In this document: positions 43,579 to 52,052 of the stretch, piece after piece
How the letters are laid out: every line of letters begins with the position of its first letter
Numbering within the stretch: position 1 is the stretch's first letter
Source: an uncultured Eubacteriales bacterium
GTDB lineage: Bacteria; Bacillota; Clostridia; TANB77; CAG-508
Direction: 5' to 3'
Assembly: GCA_902492015.1 (NCBI GenBank)
Contig: CABUJR010000007.1
Span: forward strand, 54,477-118,476
Length of the DNA stretch: 64,000 bases
The notes under the pieces: generated by a model
What the model saw: only the letters and a program-made list of their open reading frames with translations
The model's database searches: none
What the model was told of the DNA's origin: nothing
Translations under genes and position numbers: made by a program

Positions 43579-44874
43579 ATGAAATGTAATAATTATACAA
43601 AGGAAATAAATAGAAAATACAAAAAGGTTCAAAAAAATGAACCTTTTTCGTTTAAATGGATAGCACAAATGGAAGTAGTAATAATTTTAGTATTACTTCT
43701 ATTTGTGTTATTTTTTAATTTAATTTCTGATAAAAGTAAATTTGAGGCAAAATATAATTTAGAAAAACTTTTTTCACAAGAATATAAAAATAAAAACAAT
43801 ATGGAATATGAAGAATTGATTTCATCAATAGATGAAAATAAGAAATTAAGTGATAATGAAAAAAGTTTTATGAAAAAGGTTTTAGAAAAAGAAATAAAAG
43901 AAAATATAGAATTTATAGACTTAAAAAAAATTAATAAAAAATTTAAAAATTTAGAAATCTGTTATAATGATTTGGATAGAACATTAAATTACAATTATGA
44001 AATTTCTAAAAAAGTTGCAGGAGATTATAATATTTTTTCTAATAAAATATTTATTTATGACTTTGAAGAAAATTTTAATACATCTTTTGATAAGATAGAC
44101 TTTGAAAACAAAGAAATATATTTTCATGAGTTAAATCACGTACTTACAGATTATACTTTAAGTAGCACAGTAGATCTTTTTGCTAAAAATATTGAAAATA
44201 AAACTAATGTTTTATTAGAAACCAAAATATTAAAAGAATTTTCAAATGATATAGTATTACTTGGAAAAAATACTTTTACAGAAACAGTAAATGAGTTATT
44301 CACTAGAGAATATTTAGGAATTTATGATGAAAATAAAGTTGGATTAAGAACAGGAAAAGCATATTCTGAATATATGCCATATACTTATGTATTAGCAGAA
44401 ATTTTGGATGAAGAAACTTTAAAAAAATACAAATTTAAAGATAATTCGAGCATAATAATTAATGGATTACTTGAGATAGATGAAAATTTTGAAGAAGTAT
44501 ATCAATTAATAACTTCAATTAACTTAATAGAAGCTTCTAAAGAAAAGTTAGCAGAAAATCAAAATTCTAACAATATATATGAGGATATTTATCAAAGTTT
44601 ATCGTATTTTTATGAGAAAAAATATAATAGAAAAATGGATAAAGATTTAGTTATTATCTCATATCTTTATGATACTAAAGTATTAGAAAATAAAACTAAA
44701 AAATGTTTAGAAGAATTTTTAGATTTAAAAGAGAATGATAAGATTATCGATATTATTCCTAAAGGATATATATCAGAAGATTATAAAAAAATTAATAATA
44801 CTGTATTAATAGAATATGTTAAAAATGATAAAAAACAAATTGTTGAATTAAGTGATGAAAATAGATATTTGTAA
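43579..44874 (+). CDS. membrane-anchored HExxH zinc metallopeptidase-like protein
   Basis: This 431-residue protein has a basic N-terminus and a helix at about residues 32-50 (VVIILVLLLFVLFFNLI). The large remaining domain contains His183-Glu-Leu-Asn-His187, a zinc HExxH motif, and about 50 residues later ETVNELFTREYLG, whose Glu is a good candidate third ligand, as in gluzincin-type enzymes. The zinc domain should be extracytoplasmic. I do not recognise the family. In-frame TTG and ATG codons lie upstream, but GGTGA before ATG 43579 decides the start. It follows the small membrane protein by 19 bases. Confidence 0.72.
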   Translation: MKCNNYTKEINRKYKKVQKNEPFSFKWIAQMEVVIILVLLLFVLFFNLISDKSKFEAKYNLEKLFSQEYKNKNNMEYEELISSIDENKKLSDNEKSFMKKVLEKEIKENIEFIDLKKINKKFKNLEICYNDLDRTLNYNYEISKKVAGDYNIFSNKIFIYDFEENFNTSFDKIDFENKEIYFHELNHVLTDYTLSSTVDLFAKNIENKTNVLLETKILKEFSNDIVLLGKNTFTETVNELFTREYLGIYDENKVGLRTGKAYSEYMPYTYVLAEILDEETLKKYKFKDNSSIIINGLLEIDENFEEVYQLITSINLIEASKEKLAENQNSNNIYEDIYQSLSYFYEKKYNRKMDKDLVIISYLYDTKVLENKTKKCLEEFLDLKENDKIIDIIPKGYISEDYKKINNTVLIEYVKNDKKQIVELSDENRYL

Positions 44875-44954
44875 GAATTATATATTAAATTTGCTATGAT
44901 ATTATTTTTATTTAAAACATAAAAAATTTAACATAATAAAAGTTTAAATATATA

Positions 44955-44983
44955 TTGTAAAATAAAACATATAAAGATATAAT
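44955..44983 (+). promoter_or_regulatory. promoter for the leucine-rich-repeat gene
   Basis: TTGTAA (44955-44960) and TATAAT (44978-44983), 17 bp apart. Confidence 0.55.
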
Positions 44984-45015
44984 TTATCTATAATAATAAT
45001 TTGGAGAAGATACTT

Positions 45016-46647
45016 ATGATAAATAAAAAAGAGTTTGATTTGTTGTTACAAGAAATTTTTAGAATTGAAAATAAAATTGTTGAGATAAAAGTATTAAAAC
45101 AATTTGAAAAAGCTACTGAATTTGAAAATATATTAGAAAAGATTAGATTGCAAGCAAAAGACATAATTTTAGATAATGGAAATACTTCTAGTGGTTTTGA
45201 TGAACTTTCTTTAGAGGTAATTTCTGAATTAATAATATTAGATTCAAATATAGATTACTTTATTTTAAAAACTAATAATATAATTGAAAGCACAAACGAA
45301 AGTAAAATAGATGCAGAAGCTCTAAGGCAAGTAAAAAGATTATGGGATAGTTTAGAAATGGATATAGAAATATGGAATAAATCTAAGCATAATCCTATTG
45401 AAGAAATTGAATATAATAAACATATTGGAAAAATTACTTTAGAAAATATAATTTTTCAGCTTCAAACAGAAGGTGTATTAGATTTTACTAGAGTATTTAA
45501 GTACTGTAAAAAAGAATTATTATTAAATGCTATTGAAAAAGTACTATTTGAAGGTGCTAAGGATGAATTCCAAGATGAAATAAGAAAAAATAGATTAATT
45601 GAACTTGCAAAAAAAGTTTCTGAACAAGACTTATATGATTACAAACTTTGGCAACAAATTTTAATGGTAAAAAATGTAAGGTCAAGAGATGATCATATAG
45701 AAATAATGGGGAATCTACAAGATAAGAGAAAATATGTTGTTGATGAAGATGACAGAAAACCTATAAAAATAATGCAAGAAATTGGTGATGCAAGTTTAGA
45801 GGTATATGATAATGAAACAATATTTACAACTATAAAAAACTGGTTTTCTGGAATTTCAGAATTTTTCAATCAAAAAAATATGGAAGCTAATTGGGCAACA
45901 CCAGAAGGTCCTGCTTTTAGAGCAGAGTTTGAGGATGGTTCATATAAATATTCTAGAAAAATTTTAGATGGAGATACAGTTCAAAATGTAAAAAAACTCC
46001 TTATAGCAACTAATGGTGTGGCTAAATATAATTTTGAAAAAGGCAGTAAATTTGAAAATCTAGAAGAAATTATTTTTTCAGATGTAAAGAATACTTCAGG
46101 AGTTAATTTAAGTCCAGATAAAACTTATAATTGCATTGGAAATGATTGTTTTGCTGATTGTAATAATTTAAAACAAATTTCTTTTGGAAAAATTGAAGTT
46201 ATTGGAGAAAGAGCTTTTCAAAATTGTAATAATCTTACAAATATTACTTTTTCTAAAGCATTAAAAAATATTAATGAGGATGCTTTTTTAGACTGCAAAA
46301 ATCTTACAAGAGTAGAATTTTTAGGTGATTTACAATTATATATTTTAGAAAGACCTCAGAACATAATAAATTGTTTTAAAGGTACAAATTTGGAAGAAAT
46401 AGTATTTGCTACTATTGAATCTGCTTTTAATTTTGCAATAACAAATTGTCCTAATCTAAAAAGAATTCTTGTATCTAGTATACCAGGTATGGAAGTTCCT
46501 TTTAAAATTTGTAAGTATAGACTTGGTAGAGAAGAAGGAATTGTAGCTTTTGTAGGTGAAAATTCTTTAAGATTATGGAAAAAAAGAAATACGACTGTAA
46601 GATTTTTTGAATTAACACAAGAAGATATGAGAAAGTATAATATTTAA
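45016..46647 (+). CDS. BspA-type leucine-rich-repeat protein
   Basis: The frame includes a TTG at 45001, but GGAGA eight bases before ATG 45016 makes that the start (543 residues). Residues 1-300 are helical, charged and unrecognised. From about 330 to 500 come several LRR_5/BspA-like repeats of about 23 residues with the pattern CFADCNNLKQISF, AFQNCNNLTNITF and AFLDCKNLTRVEF. Such repeats usually mediate binding to host or bacterial partners in secreted proteins. Here there is no signal peptide, so the protein appears intracellular. Confidence 0.82.
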   Translation: MINKKEFDLLLQEIFRIENKIVEIKVLKQFEKATEFENILEKIRLQAKDIILDNGNTSSGFDELSLEVISELIILDSNIDYFILKTNNIIESTNESKIDAEALRQVKRLWDSLEMDIEIWNKSKHNPIEEIEYNKHIGKITLENIIFQLQTEGVLDFTRVFKYCKKELLLNAIEKVLFEGAKDEFQDEIRKNRLIELAKKVSEQDLYDYKLWQQILMVKNVRSRDDHIEIMGNLQDKRKYVVDEDDRKPIKIMQEIGDASLEVYDNETIFTTIKNWFSGISEFFNQKNMEANWATPEGPAFRAEFEDGSYKYSRKILDGDTVQNVKKLLIATNGVAKYNFEKGSKFENLEEIIFSDVKNTSGVNLSPDKTYNCIGNDCFADCNNLKQISFGKIEVIGERAFQNCNNLTNITFSKALKNINEDAFLDCKNLTRVEFLGDLQLYILERPQNIINCFKGTNLEEIVFATIESAFNFAITNCPNLKRILVSSIPGMEVPFKICKYRLGREEGIVAFVGENSLRLWKKRNTTVRFFELTQEDMRKYNI

Positions 46648-46729
46648 AACTAAAATATAAATAGGAATATTAGAAATTATAATATTATAATATTAAAACA
46701 TTAAAACATAATTAAAAGGATTTTGTAAA

Positions 46730-47407
46730 ATGAATTTATTTAAATTATTTATGAAAAAAGAGATATATGATTATGAAAAAGTTTTATTAAAAAGATTTAA
46801 GAAAAAGGCTAGAAATTTTAATAATTCAATAAAATTATTAATTATTTCAGATACTCATGGTGAACTTGAATTAGATGATAAATATATTAAAAAATTTAAA
46901 GATATCGATTATGATTTATGCTGTATTTTAGGAGATGTTACTTTAAAAGAATATGAAATAATAAAAGAATACATACCAACTGATAAAATTTTAGCTTTAC
47001 TAGGAAATCATGATAGTTTAGATTTACTAGAAAAAGCTAATTTAAATAATATAAATGGAAAAGTTATAAATTACAAAGGATTAAGAATTGCTGGAATTCA
47101 AGGAACTTATAAATATAAAGATGAAAAATTTCCTAGTTTTACTCATGAAGAAAGTAAGAACTTTTTAGATAATATGCCAGAGGTTGATATATTATTATCA
47201 CATGATAAACCATTTACAATAAATCATAAAAATTATGCACATGATGGATTACAAGGAATTACATATTATTTATATAAAAATCAAATTCCTATTAATATAC
47301 ATGGACATTTACATGAAAGTTATGAAAATGTTTTGAAGAATGGAACAACTGAAAAATGTGTATATAGAATTGAGATAATAGACATACAAAATGGTAAGAT
47401 AATATAA
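46730..47407 (+). CDS. calcineurin-like metallophosphoesterase
   Basis: This 225-residue protein has all the metal motifs of the superfamily in order: ISDTHGE, GDVTL (GD), LGNHDS, LLSHDKP and NIHGHLHES. It is a small, single-domain YfcE/MJ0936-like enzyme acting on phosphomono- or diesters. About 35 basic residues precede the domain. The substrate is unknown. It starts after AAAAGGA and has a terminator behind it. Confidence 0.9.
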   Translation: MNLFKLFMKKEIYDYEKVLLKRFKKKARNFNNSIKLLIISDTHGELELDDKYIKKFKDIDYDLCCILGDVTLKEYEIIKEYIPTDKILALLGNHDSLDLLEKANLNNINGKVINYKGLRIAGIQGTYKYKDEKFPSFTHEESKNFLDNMPEVDILLSHDKPFTINHKNYAHDGLQGITYYLYKNQIPINIHGHLHESYENVLKNGTTEKCVYRIEIIDIQNGKII

Positions 47408-47422
47408 ATATATAAATTTTTG

Positions 47423-47459
47423 AAATAATAATCTGTTGATTTAAGATTATTATTTTTTT
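47423..47459 (+). terminator. intrinsic terminator
   Basis: AATAATAATCT pairs with AGATTATTATT and is followed by T residues. Confidence 0.75.
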
Positions 47460-47503
47460 ATATCATAATGTCCACTTTTGTTCTATAATATTAAAGAAAA
47501 GTA

Positions 47504-47534
47504 TTGACTTGGAGTGAACTCCAAGTGATATAAA
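47504..47534 (+). promoter_or_regulatory. MerR-type promoter with 19-bp spacer and operator
   Basis: TTGACT (47504-47509) and TATAAA (47529-47534) are 19 bp apart, longer than optimal, as in MerR-activated promoters. The spacer holds the perfect dyad ACTTGGAGT-GA-ACTCCAAGT (47507-47526). MerR proteins twist such DNA to realign the hexamers. The MerR gene is the second gene of the operon it drives. Confidence 0.88.
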
Positions 47535-47605
47535 ATAATAGAAAGAAATAATAATAAACTATTAAAATATTAAATTAGAAAACAATATAAAAGGAGGAAT
47601 GTAAA

Positions 47606-48346
47606 ATGGTAAAACAAACTGCTGGGAGAGATAGCTTAGGAGAGTTTGCTCCAAAATTTGCTGAATTAAATGATGATGTATTATTTGGAGAAGTATGGAG
47701 TAGAGAAGATAAACTGTCTTTAAGAGATAGGTCTATAGTAACTTTGAGTGTGTTTATGGGAAAAGGATTAGTTGATAATTCATTAAAATATCATATCATG
47801 AATGCTAAAAATAACGGAATTACAAAAGAAGAAATGGCAGAAATTATTACACATGCAGCTTTTTATGCAGGATGGCCAAATGCTTGGGCTGTATTTAATA
47901 TGGCAAAAGAAGTATATTTAGATTCTGATGATAAGGAAAGTCATGGTGGAATGTTTGGATTAGGAGAGCCAAATTCTGCTTTTGCACAATACTTTATAGG
48001 TAATTCATATTTAAAACCATTAACTAACCCAAATGAAACTAGCTTGTTTTTAGCTAATGTAACATTTGAACCAAGATGTAGAAATAACTGGCATATTCAT
48101 CATAGTACAAAAGGTGGCGGACAGATTCTAGTTTGTGTTGATGGAGAAGGCTGGTATCAAGAAGAAGGAAAAACTGCACAAAGCTTAAAACCAGGAGATG
48201 TTGTAACAATTCCAGCTAATGTAAAACATTGGCATGGAGCTAAAAAAGATTCTTGGTTTAGTCATATAGCTATAGAAGTTCCAGGTGAAAATACATCTAA
48301 CGAATGGTGTGAACCAGTAACAGATGAAGAATATGATAAATTATAA
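47606..48346 (+). CDS. carboxymuconolactone decarboxylase-like/cupin fusion
   Basis: This 246-residue protein has two domains. Residues 20-115 are an AhpD/CMD-like helical domain (LSLRDRSIVTLSVF, KEEMAEIITHAAFYAGWPNAW, with the conserved His). Residues 135-240 are a cupin barrel (NNWHIHH, GGGQILVCVDGEGWYQ, LKPGDVVTIPANVKHWHGA), with His residues able to bind a metal. Similar fusions stand beside aldo/keto reductases in many gut bacteria. The CMD domain lacks the CxxC redox pair of AhpD. It is first in a MerR-controlled operon. Confidence 0.9.
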   Translation: MVKQTAGRDSLGEFAPKFAELNDDVLFGEVWSREDKLSLRDRSIVTLSVFMGKGLVDNSLKYHIMNAKNNGITKEEMAEIITHAAFYAGWPNAWAVFNMAKEVYLDSDDKESHGGMFGLGEPNSAFAQYFIGNSYLKPLTNPNETSLFLANVTFEPRCRNNWHIHHSTKGGGQILVCVDGEGWYQEEGKTAQSLKPGDVVTIPANVKHWHGAKKDSWFSHIAIEVPGENTSNEWCEPVTDEEYDKL

Positions 48347-48361
48347 TAATGGGGGAAATAA

Positions 48362-48739
48362 ATGACTATAAATGAAGTATCTAAAAAATTAAATATATCA
48401 CAAGATACATTAAGATTTTACGAAAAAACAGGTTTAATTGGTCCAATAAGAAGAGATAAAAGTGGATATAGAAATTATCAGGAAGATGATATAAGAAGAA
48501 TAGAATTTGTTAAATGTATGAGAGGAGCAGAACTCTCAATAGATGTATTAAAAAGATATCTAATGTTATTTGATCAAGGTGATGAAACAAAAGAAGAAAG
48601 AAAAAAGATTTTAATAGAACAAAAAGCAATATTAGATTCTAAAATTCAATCAATGCAGGAAGCTTCTCAAAGATTGGAATATAAAATTAATCTTTACAAC
48701 AAAGGAGAGCTAGATAAATATTTAGAAAAAAATAAATAA
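48362..48739 (+). CDS. MerR-family transcriptional regulator
   Basis: In this 125-residue protein the N-terminal winged helix-turn-helix reads TINEVSKKLNISQDTLRFYEKTGLI, followed by the conserved YRNYQEDDIRRIEFV. A coiled-coil dimer helix makes up the C-terminal third. There are no Cys residues placed for metal sensing apart from one in the wing region (VKCMRGAE), so an AdhR/NmlR-like electrophile sensor is possible. It is 15 bases behind the CMD-cupin gene, with GGGGG before its ATG. Confidence 0.93.
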   Translation: MTINEVSKKLNISQDTLRFYEKTGLIGPIRRDKSGYRNYQEDDIRRIEFVKCMRGAELSIDVLKRYLMLFDQGDETKEERKKILIEQKAILDSKIQSMQEASQRLEYKINLYNKGELDKYLEKNK

Positions 48740-48791
48740 TAAATTTCTAACAAAAGTTAAGATTTATTTAGAATAGGAGGAGATTAGCAAT

Positions 48792-49913
48792 ATGAGTTAT
48801 TTAGGAGAAGAAATTAAAAAATTAGGTTTTGGATTAATGAGATTACCTCAAAAAGATGGTAAAATAGATATTGAACAAACAAAAGTAATGGTAGATAAGT
48901 TTTTAGAAGCAGGATTTACATATTTTGATACAGCTTGGGCTTATGCAGGTTCAGAAGATGCAATAAGGCAAGCTTTAGTTGAAAGATATCCAAGAGAAAA
49001 ATTTGAGCTTGCTACTAAAAATGCCGCTTGGATAAATTGTAAAACTAGAGAAGATGCTATTGAACAATTTGAAACTTCTTTAAAGCAAACAGGTGCTGGA
49101 TATTTTGATTTCTATTTATTACATAATTTAGGTGAAGGAAGGACAAAAGTTTTTGATGACTTAGATATGTGGACATTTGTAAAAGAAATGAAAAAACAAG
49201 GAAAAATAAAACATATAGGTTTTTCATTTCATTCTACACCTGAAGAGTTAGAAGAAATATTAATTAAACATCCAGAAGCAGAATTTGTACAATTACAGAT
49301 TAATTATGCGGATTGGGAGAACCCAGCTATACAATCTAGGGCTTGTTATGAAGTTGCAAGAAAGCATGGAAAACCAGTAATTATTATGGAACCTGTAAAA
49401 GGTGGAATGCTTGCAAATCCTCCAGAAGAGGTAAAAGAAATATTTAAAAATGAAAATCCAGAACTTTCTTTTGCTTCTTGGGCTATTAAATTTGCAGCTA
49501 ATTTAGATGGTGTTATTACTGTATTATCAGGAATGAGTAACATTAAGCAAATGGAAGATAATATCTCATATATGAAAGATTTTGCAAAACTTTCTGATAA
49601 AGAAGAGGCAGCTTTAGATAAAGCTCAAGAGATATTAAAGAATATTCCAATAATTCCATGTACTACTTGTAATTATTGTGCAAAAGTTTGTCCTATGAAA
49701 ATAGGTATATCTGGAACTTTTACAGCAACAAATATGCTTACATTATATAATGATCTTTCAGCTGCTAAACATCAAGAAGAATGGCTTGTTGGAGGACATG
49801 GACTAAAGAGTGCAAAAGAATGTATAAAATGTGGCAAGTGTGAAGAAGTTTGTCCTCAACATATAAAAATAAGAGAAGAACTTGAAAAATCTGCTAAAAA
49901 ATTAGAATTATAA
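48792..49913 (+). CDS. aldo/keto reductase with C-terminal ferredoxin domain
   Basis: In this 373-residue protein, residues 1-280 are an AKR TIM barrel (LGFGLMRLP, FDTAWAYAGSED, GFSFHSTPEEL). The C-terminal 90 residues carry two Cys clusters, CTTCNYCAKVCP and CIKCGKCEEVCP, each suited to a 4Fe-4S centre. Such enzymes reduce carbonyl compounds with electrons from Fe-S or NAD(P)H. It is the last gene of the MerR operon, which as a whole looks like an electrophile or redox stress response; that reading is inferred. Confidence 0.93.
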   Translation: MSYLGEEIKKLGFGLMRLPQKDGKIDIEQTKVMVDKFLEAGFTYFDTAWAYAGSEDAIRQALVERYPREKFELATKNAAWINCKTREDAIEQFETSLKQTGAGYFDFYLLHNLGEGRTKVFDDLDMWTFVKEMKKQGKIKHIGFSFHSTPEELEEILIKHPEAEFVQLQINYADWENPAIQSRACYEVARKHGKPVIIMEPVKGGMLANPPEEVKEIFKNENPELSFASWAIKFAANLDGVITVLSGMSNIKQMEDNISYMKDFAKLSDKEEAALDKAQEILKNIPIIPCTTCNYCAKVCPMKIGISGTFTATNMLTLYNDLSAAKHQEEWLVGGHGLKSAKECIKCGKCEEVCPQHIKIREELEKSAKKLEL

Positions 49914-49917
49914 TTTT

Positions 49918-49958
49918 AAGTGGCTGTACTTATATTGCACAGCCACTTATGATATAAT
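49918..49958 (+). promoter_or_regulatory. terminator-like hairpin and larC promoter
   Basis: TAAGTGGCTGT and ACAGCCACTTA (49918-49949) form a good stem but have no T run. TATAAT (49953-49958) with TGA before it gives an extended -10 for larC, so the hairpin overlaps the region upstream of that promoter. Confidence 0.5.
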
Positions 49959-50000
49959 ACTTATGTTATATTCTAAAAATAAGAAAAGGATTGATAGATA

Positions 50001-51221
50001 ATGAAAATATTATATTTTGATTGCTCAAGTGGAATAAGTGGAAATATGACTATTGGAGCTTTATTAGAAATTATAGATGATAAACAATATTTACAAGATG
50101 AATTAAAAAAACTAAATATAGGCGGTTATGAAATAGAAATATCTAAAAAAATAAAAAATGGAATTACAGGTACTTATGTAGATGTTTTATTAGAACATGA
50201 GCATCACCACAAACATATTGAGCATAATCATGAGGATGAACATGGCTTTGAAAATCATCATACTCATCATCATGAACATAGAAATTTAAGTGATGTTAAT
50301 AAAATAATAGATAATAGTAATCTAAATGATGAAGTTAAAAAATTAGCTAAACAAATATTTTTAAGAGTGGCTAAAGCTGAAAGTAAAGTACATAATAAAC
50401 CTCTTGATGAAGTCCATTTTCATGAAGTTGGAGCAATAGATTCAATAATAGATATTGTTGGAACAGCAATATTAATTAATAAAATAAATCCAGATAAAAT
50501 AATATCAAGTGTTGTAAATGATGGATATGGTTTTATAGAATGTGCACATGGTAGCATGTCTGTTCCAGTTCCTGCAACAAGTGAAATATTTTCAAATTCT
50601 AATGTTAAATTCAGACAAATAGATATAGATACAGAACTTGTTACTCCAACTGGTGCAGCAATTATTGCAGAACTTGCAACAGATTTTATGCCTCTTCCAG
50701 AAATTCAAATAGAAAAAATTGGATGGGGAGCAGGTAGTAAAGATTTAAAAATTCCTAATGTATTAAAAGTATATTATGGCAACATAGAAGATGAAAAAGA
50801 TGATGTTATAGTTATGGAAACTAATATAGATGATTGTGGAGGAGAAATATTAGGATATACTCAAGAATTATTATTTAAAAATGGAGCATTAGATGTATTT
50901 TTTACACCAATTTTTATGAAAAAGAATAGGCCAGGATATAGAATGACTGTAATTTGTAGAGATGAAAATAGATTAAAATTACAAAATATTATTTTTAGAG
51001 AAACTACGACTATTGGGATTAGATATAGAAAAGAGCGTAGAACAGTATTAAAAAGAGAAATTATAGAAATTGAAACAAAATATGGAAAAATAAAAGCTAA
51101 AAAAGTAATAAATAATGGAGAAGAATATATATATCCAGAATATGAAGAAATAAAAAAAATAGCTGAAAAAAATAATATTCCTCTAAAGAATTTTTATAAG
51201 CTAGAAGAACTTCAAAATTAG
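50001..51221 (+). CDS. larC: nickel insertion protein LarC
   Basis: LarC (cyclometallase) uses CTP to insert nickel into the pincer nucleotide made by LarB and LarE. The 406 residues start YFDCSSGISGNMTIGALLE. At about 67-95 is a His-rich nickel-binding stretch. HFHEVGAIDSIIDIVG and the C-terminal ETNIDDCGGEILGY and FFTPIFMKKNRPGYRMTVI regions follow. In Lactiplantibacillus larC is two frames joined by programmed frameshift; here it is one continuous frame. larB and larE follow in order. No larA-type racemase is in the window. Confidence 0.95.
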   Translation: MKILYFDCSSGISGNMTIGALLEIIDDKQYLQDELKKLNIGGYEIEISKKIKNGITGTYVDVLLEHEHHHKHIEHNHEDEHGFENHHTHHHEHRNLSDVNKIIDNSNLNDEVKKLAKQIFLRVAKAESKVHNKPLDEVHFHEVGAIDSIIDIVGTAILINKINPDKIISSVVNDGYGFIECAHGSMSVPVPATSEIFSNSNVKFRQIDIDTELVTPTGAAIIAELATDFMPLPEIQIEKIGWGAGSKDLKIPNVLKVYYGNIEDEKDDVIVMETNIDDCGGEILGYTQELLFKNGALDVFFTPIFMKKNRPGYRMTVICRDENRLKLQNIIFRETTTIGIRYRKERRTVLKREIIEIETKYGKIKAKKVINNGEEYIYPEYEEIKKIAEKNNIPLKNFYKLEELQN

Positions 51222-51272
51222 ATATAAATTATAGAACACTTGATTAAGAAAGGAAGAAAACTTTAAAAACAG

Positions 51273-52016
51273 ATGGAAATAAAAGAGATATTAGAAAAAT
51301 TTCAAAATAATGAAATTACTTTTGAAGAAGCCGAAAAAAACTTGAAAAATAGAAGTTATGAAGATTTAGGTTATGCGAAAATAGACCATAATAGAAAAGA
51401 GAGATCAGGAAATTCGGAAGTAATATTTTGTCAAGGTAAACCTGATGAATTTTTAACTCAAATTTATAAAACAATTTATGAAAAAGATGGAGAAGTATTA
51501 GGTACAAGAGCAAATGAAAAGCAATATGAACTAGTAAAAAAAGAGCTTCCAGAAGTAAAATATAATAGTGTTTCTAAAATACTAAAAATTGAAAAAGAAA
51601 AATCAAAAGCTGGTAATATAGCAATTTGTACAGGTGGAACAGCTGATATACCAGTGGCAGAAGAAGCAGCAGAAACAGCAGAATTTTTTGGAAGTAATGT
51701 TGAAAGAATTTATGATGTAGGAGTTGCTGGTATTCATAGACTTTTATCACAAAAGGAAAAGTTAGATAAAGCAAATGTAATTATTGTAATTGCTGGAATG
51801 GAAGGCGCACTTGCTTCAGTAGTTGCTGGAATTGCTAAAGTACCTGTAATAGCAGTTCCAACTTCTGTAGGATATGGAGCAAATTTTGGAGGACTAGCTG
51901 CATTACTTAGTATGATAAATTCTTGTAGTAATGGAGTTTCTGTAGTAAATATAGATAATGGTTATGGAGCTGGATATATTGCAAATCAAATAAATCAGGC
52001 AATATGTAAAAAATAA
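51273..52016 (+). CDS. larB: pyridinium-3,5-biscarboxylic acid mononucleotide synthase LarB
   Basis: LarB carboxylates and hydrolyses nicotinic acid adenine dinucleotide, the first step to the nickel-pincer cofactor. In the 247 residues an N-terminal helical part (FQNNEITFEEAEKNL, DHNRKERSGNSEVIFCQGK) leads into a PurE-like domain with CTGGTADIPVAEEAAETAE, VIIVIAGMEGALASVVAG and GVSVVNIDNGYGAG. The nearest GGAAG lies 16 bases from the ATG, so initiation may be weak or depend on larC translation. The gap to larE is 36 bases. Confidence 0.95.
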   Translation: MEIKEILEKFQNNEITFEEAEKNLKNRSYEDLGYAKIDHNRKERSGNSEVIFCQGKPDEFLTQIYKTIYEKDGEVLGTRANEKQYELVKKELPEVKYNSVSKILKIEKEKSKAGNIAICTGGTADIPVAEEAAETAEFFGSNVERIYDVGVAGIHRLLSQKEKLDKANVIIVIAGMEGALASVVAGIAKVPVIAVPTSVGYGANFGGLAALLSMINSCSNGVSVVNIDNGYGAGYIANQINQAICKK

Positions 52017-52052
52017 GAAAAATTAAATGAGAAGCAAGAGGAAAACAAAGAA

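Noticed and set aside
44955..45015. TTG at 45001 as start of the leucine-rich-repeat gene
   Set aside because: It overlaps the GGAGA that serves the ATG at 45016, which has correct spacing.
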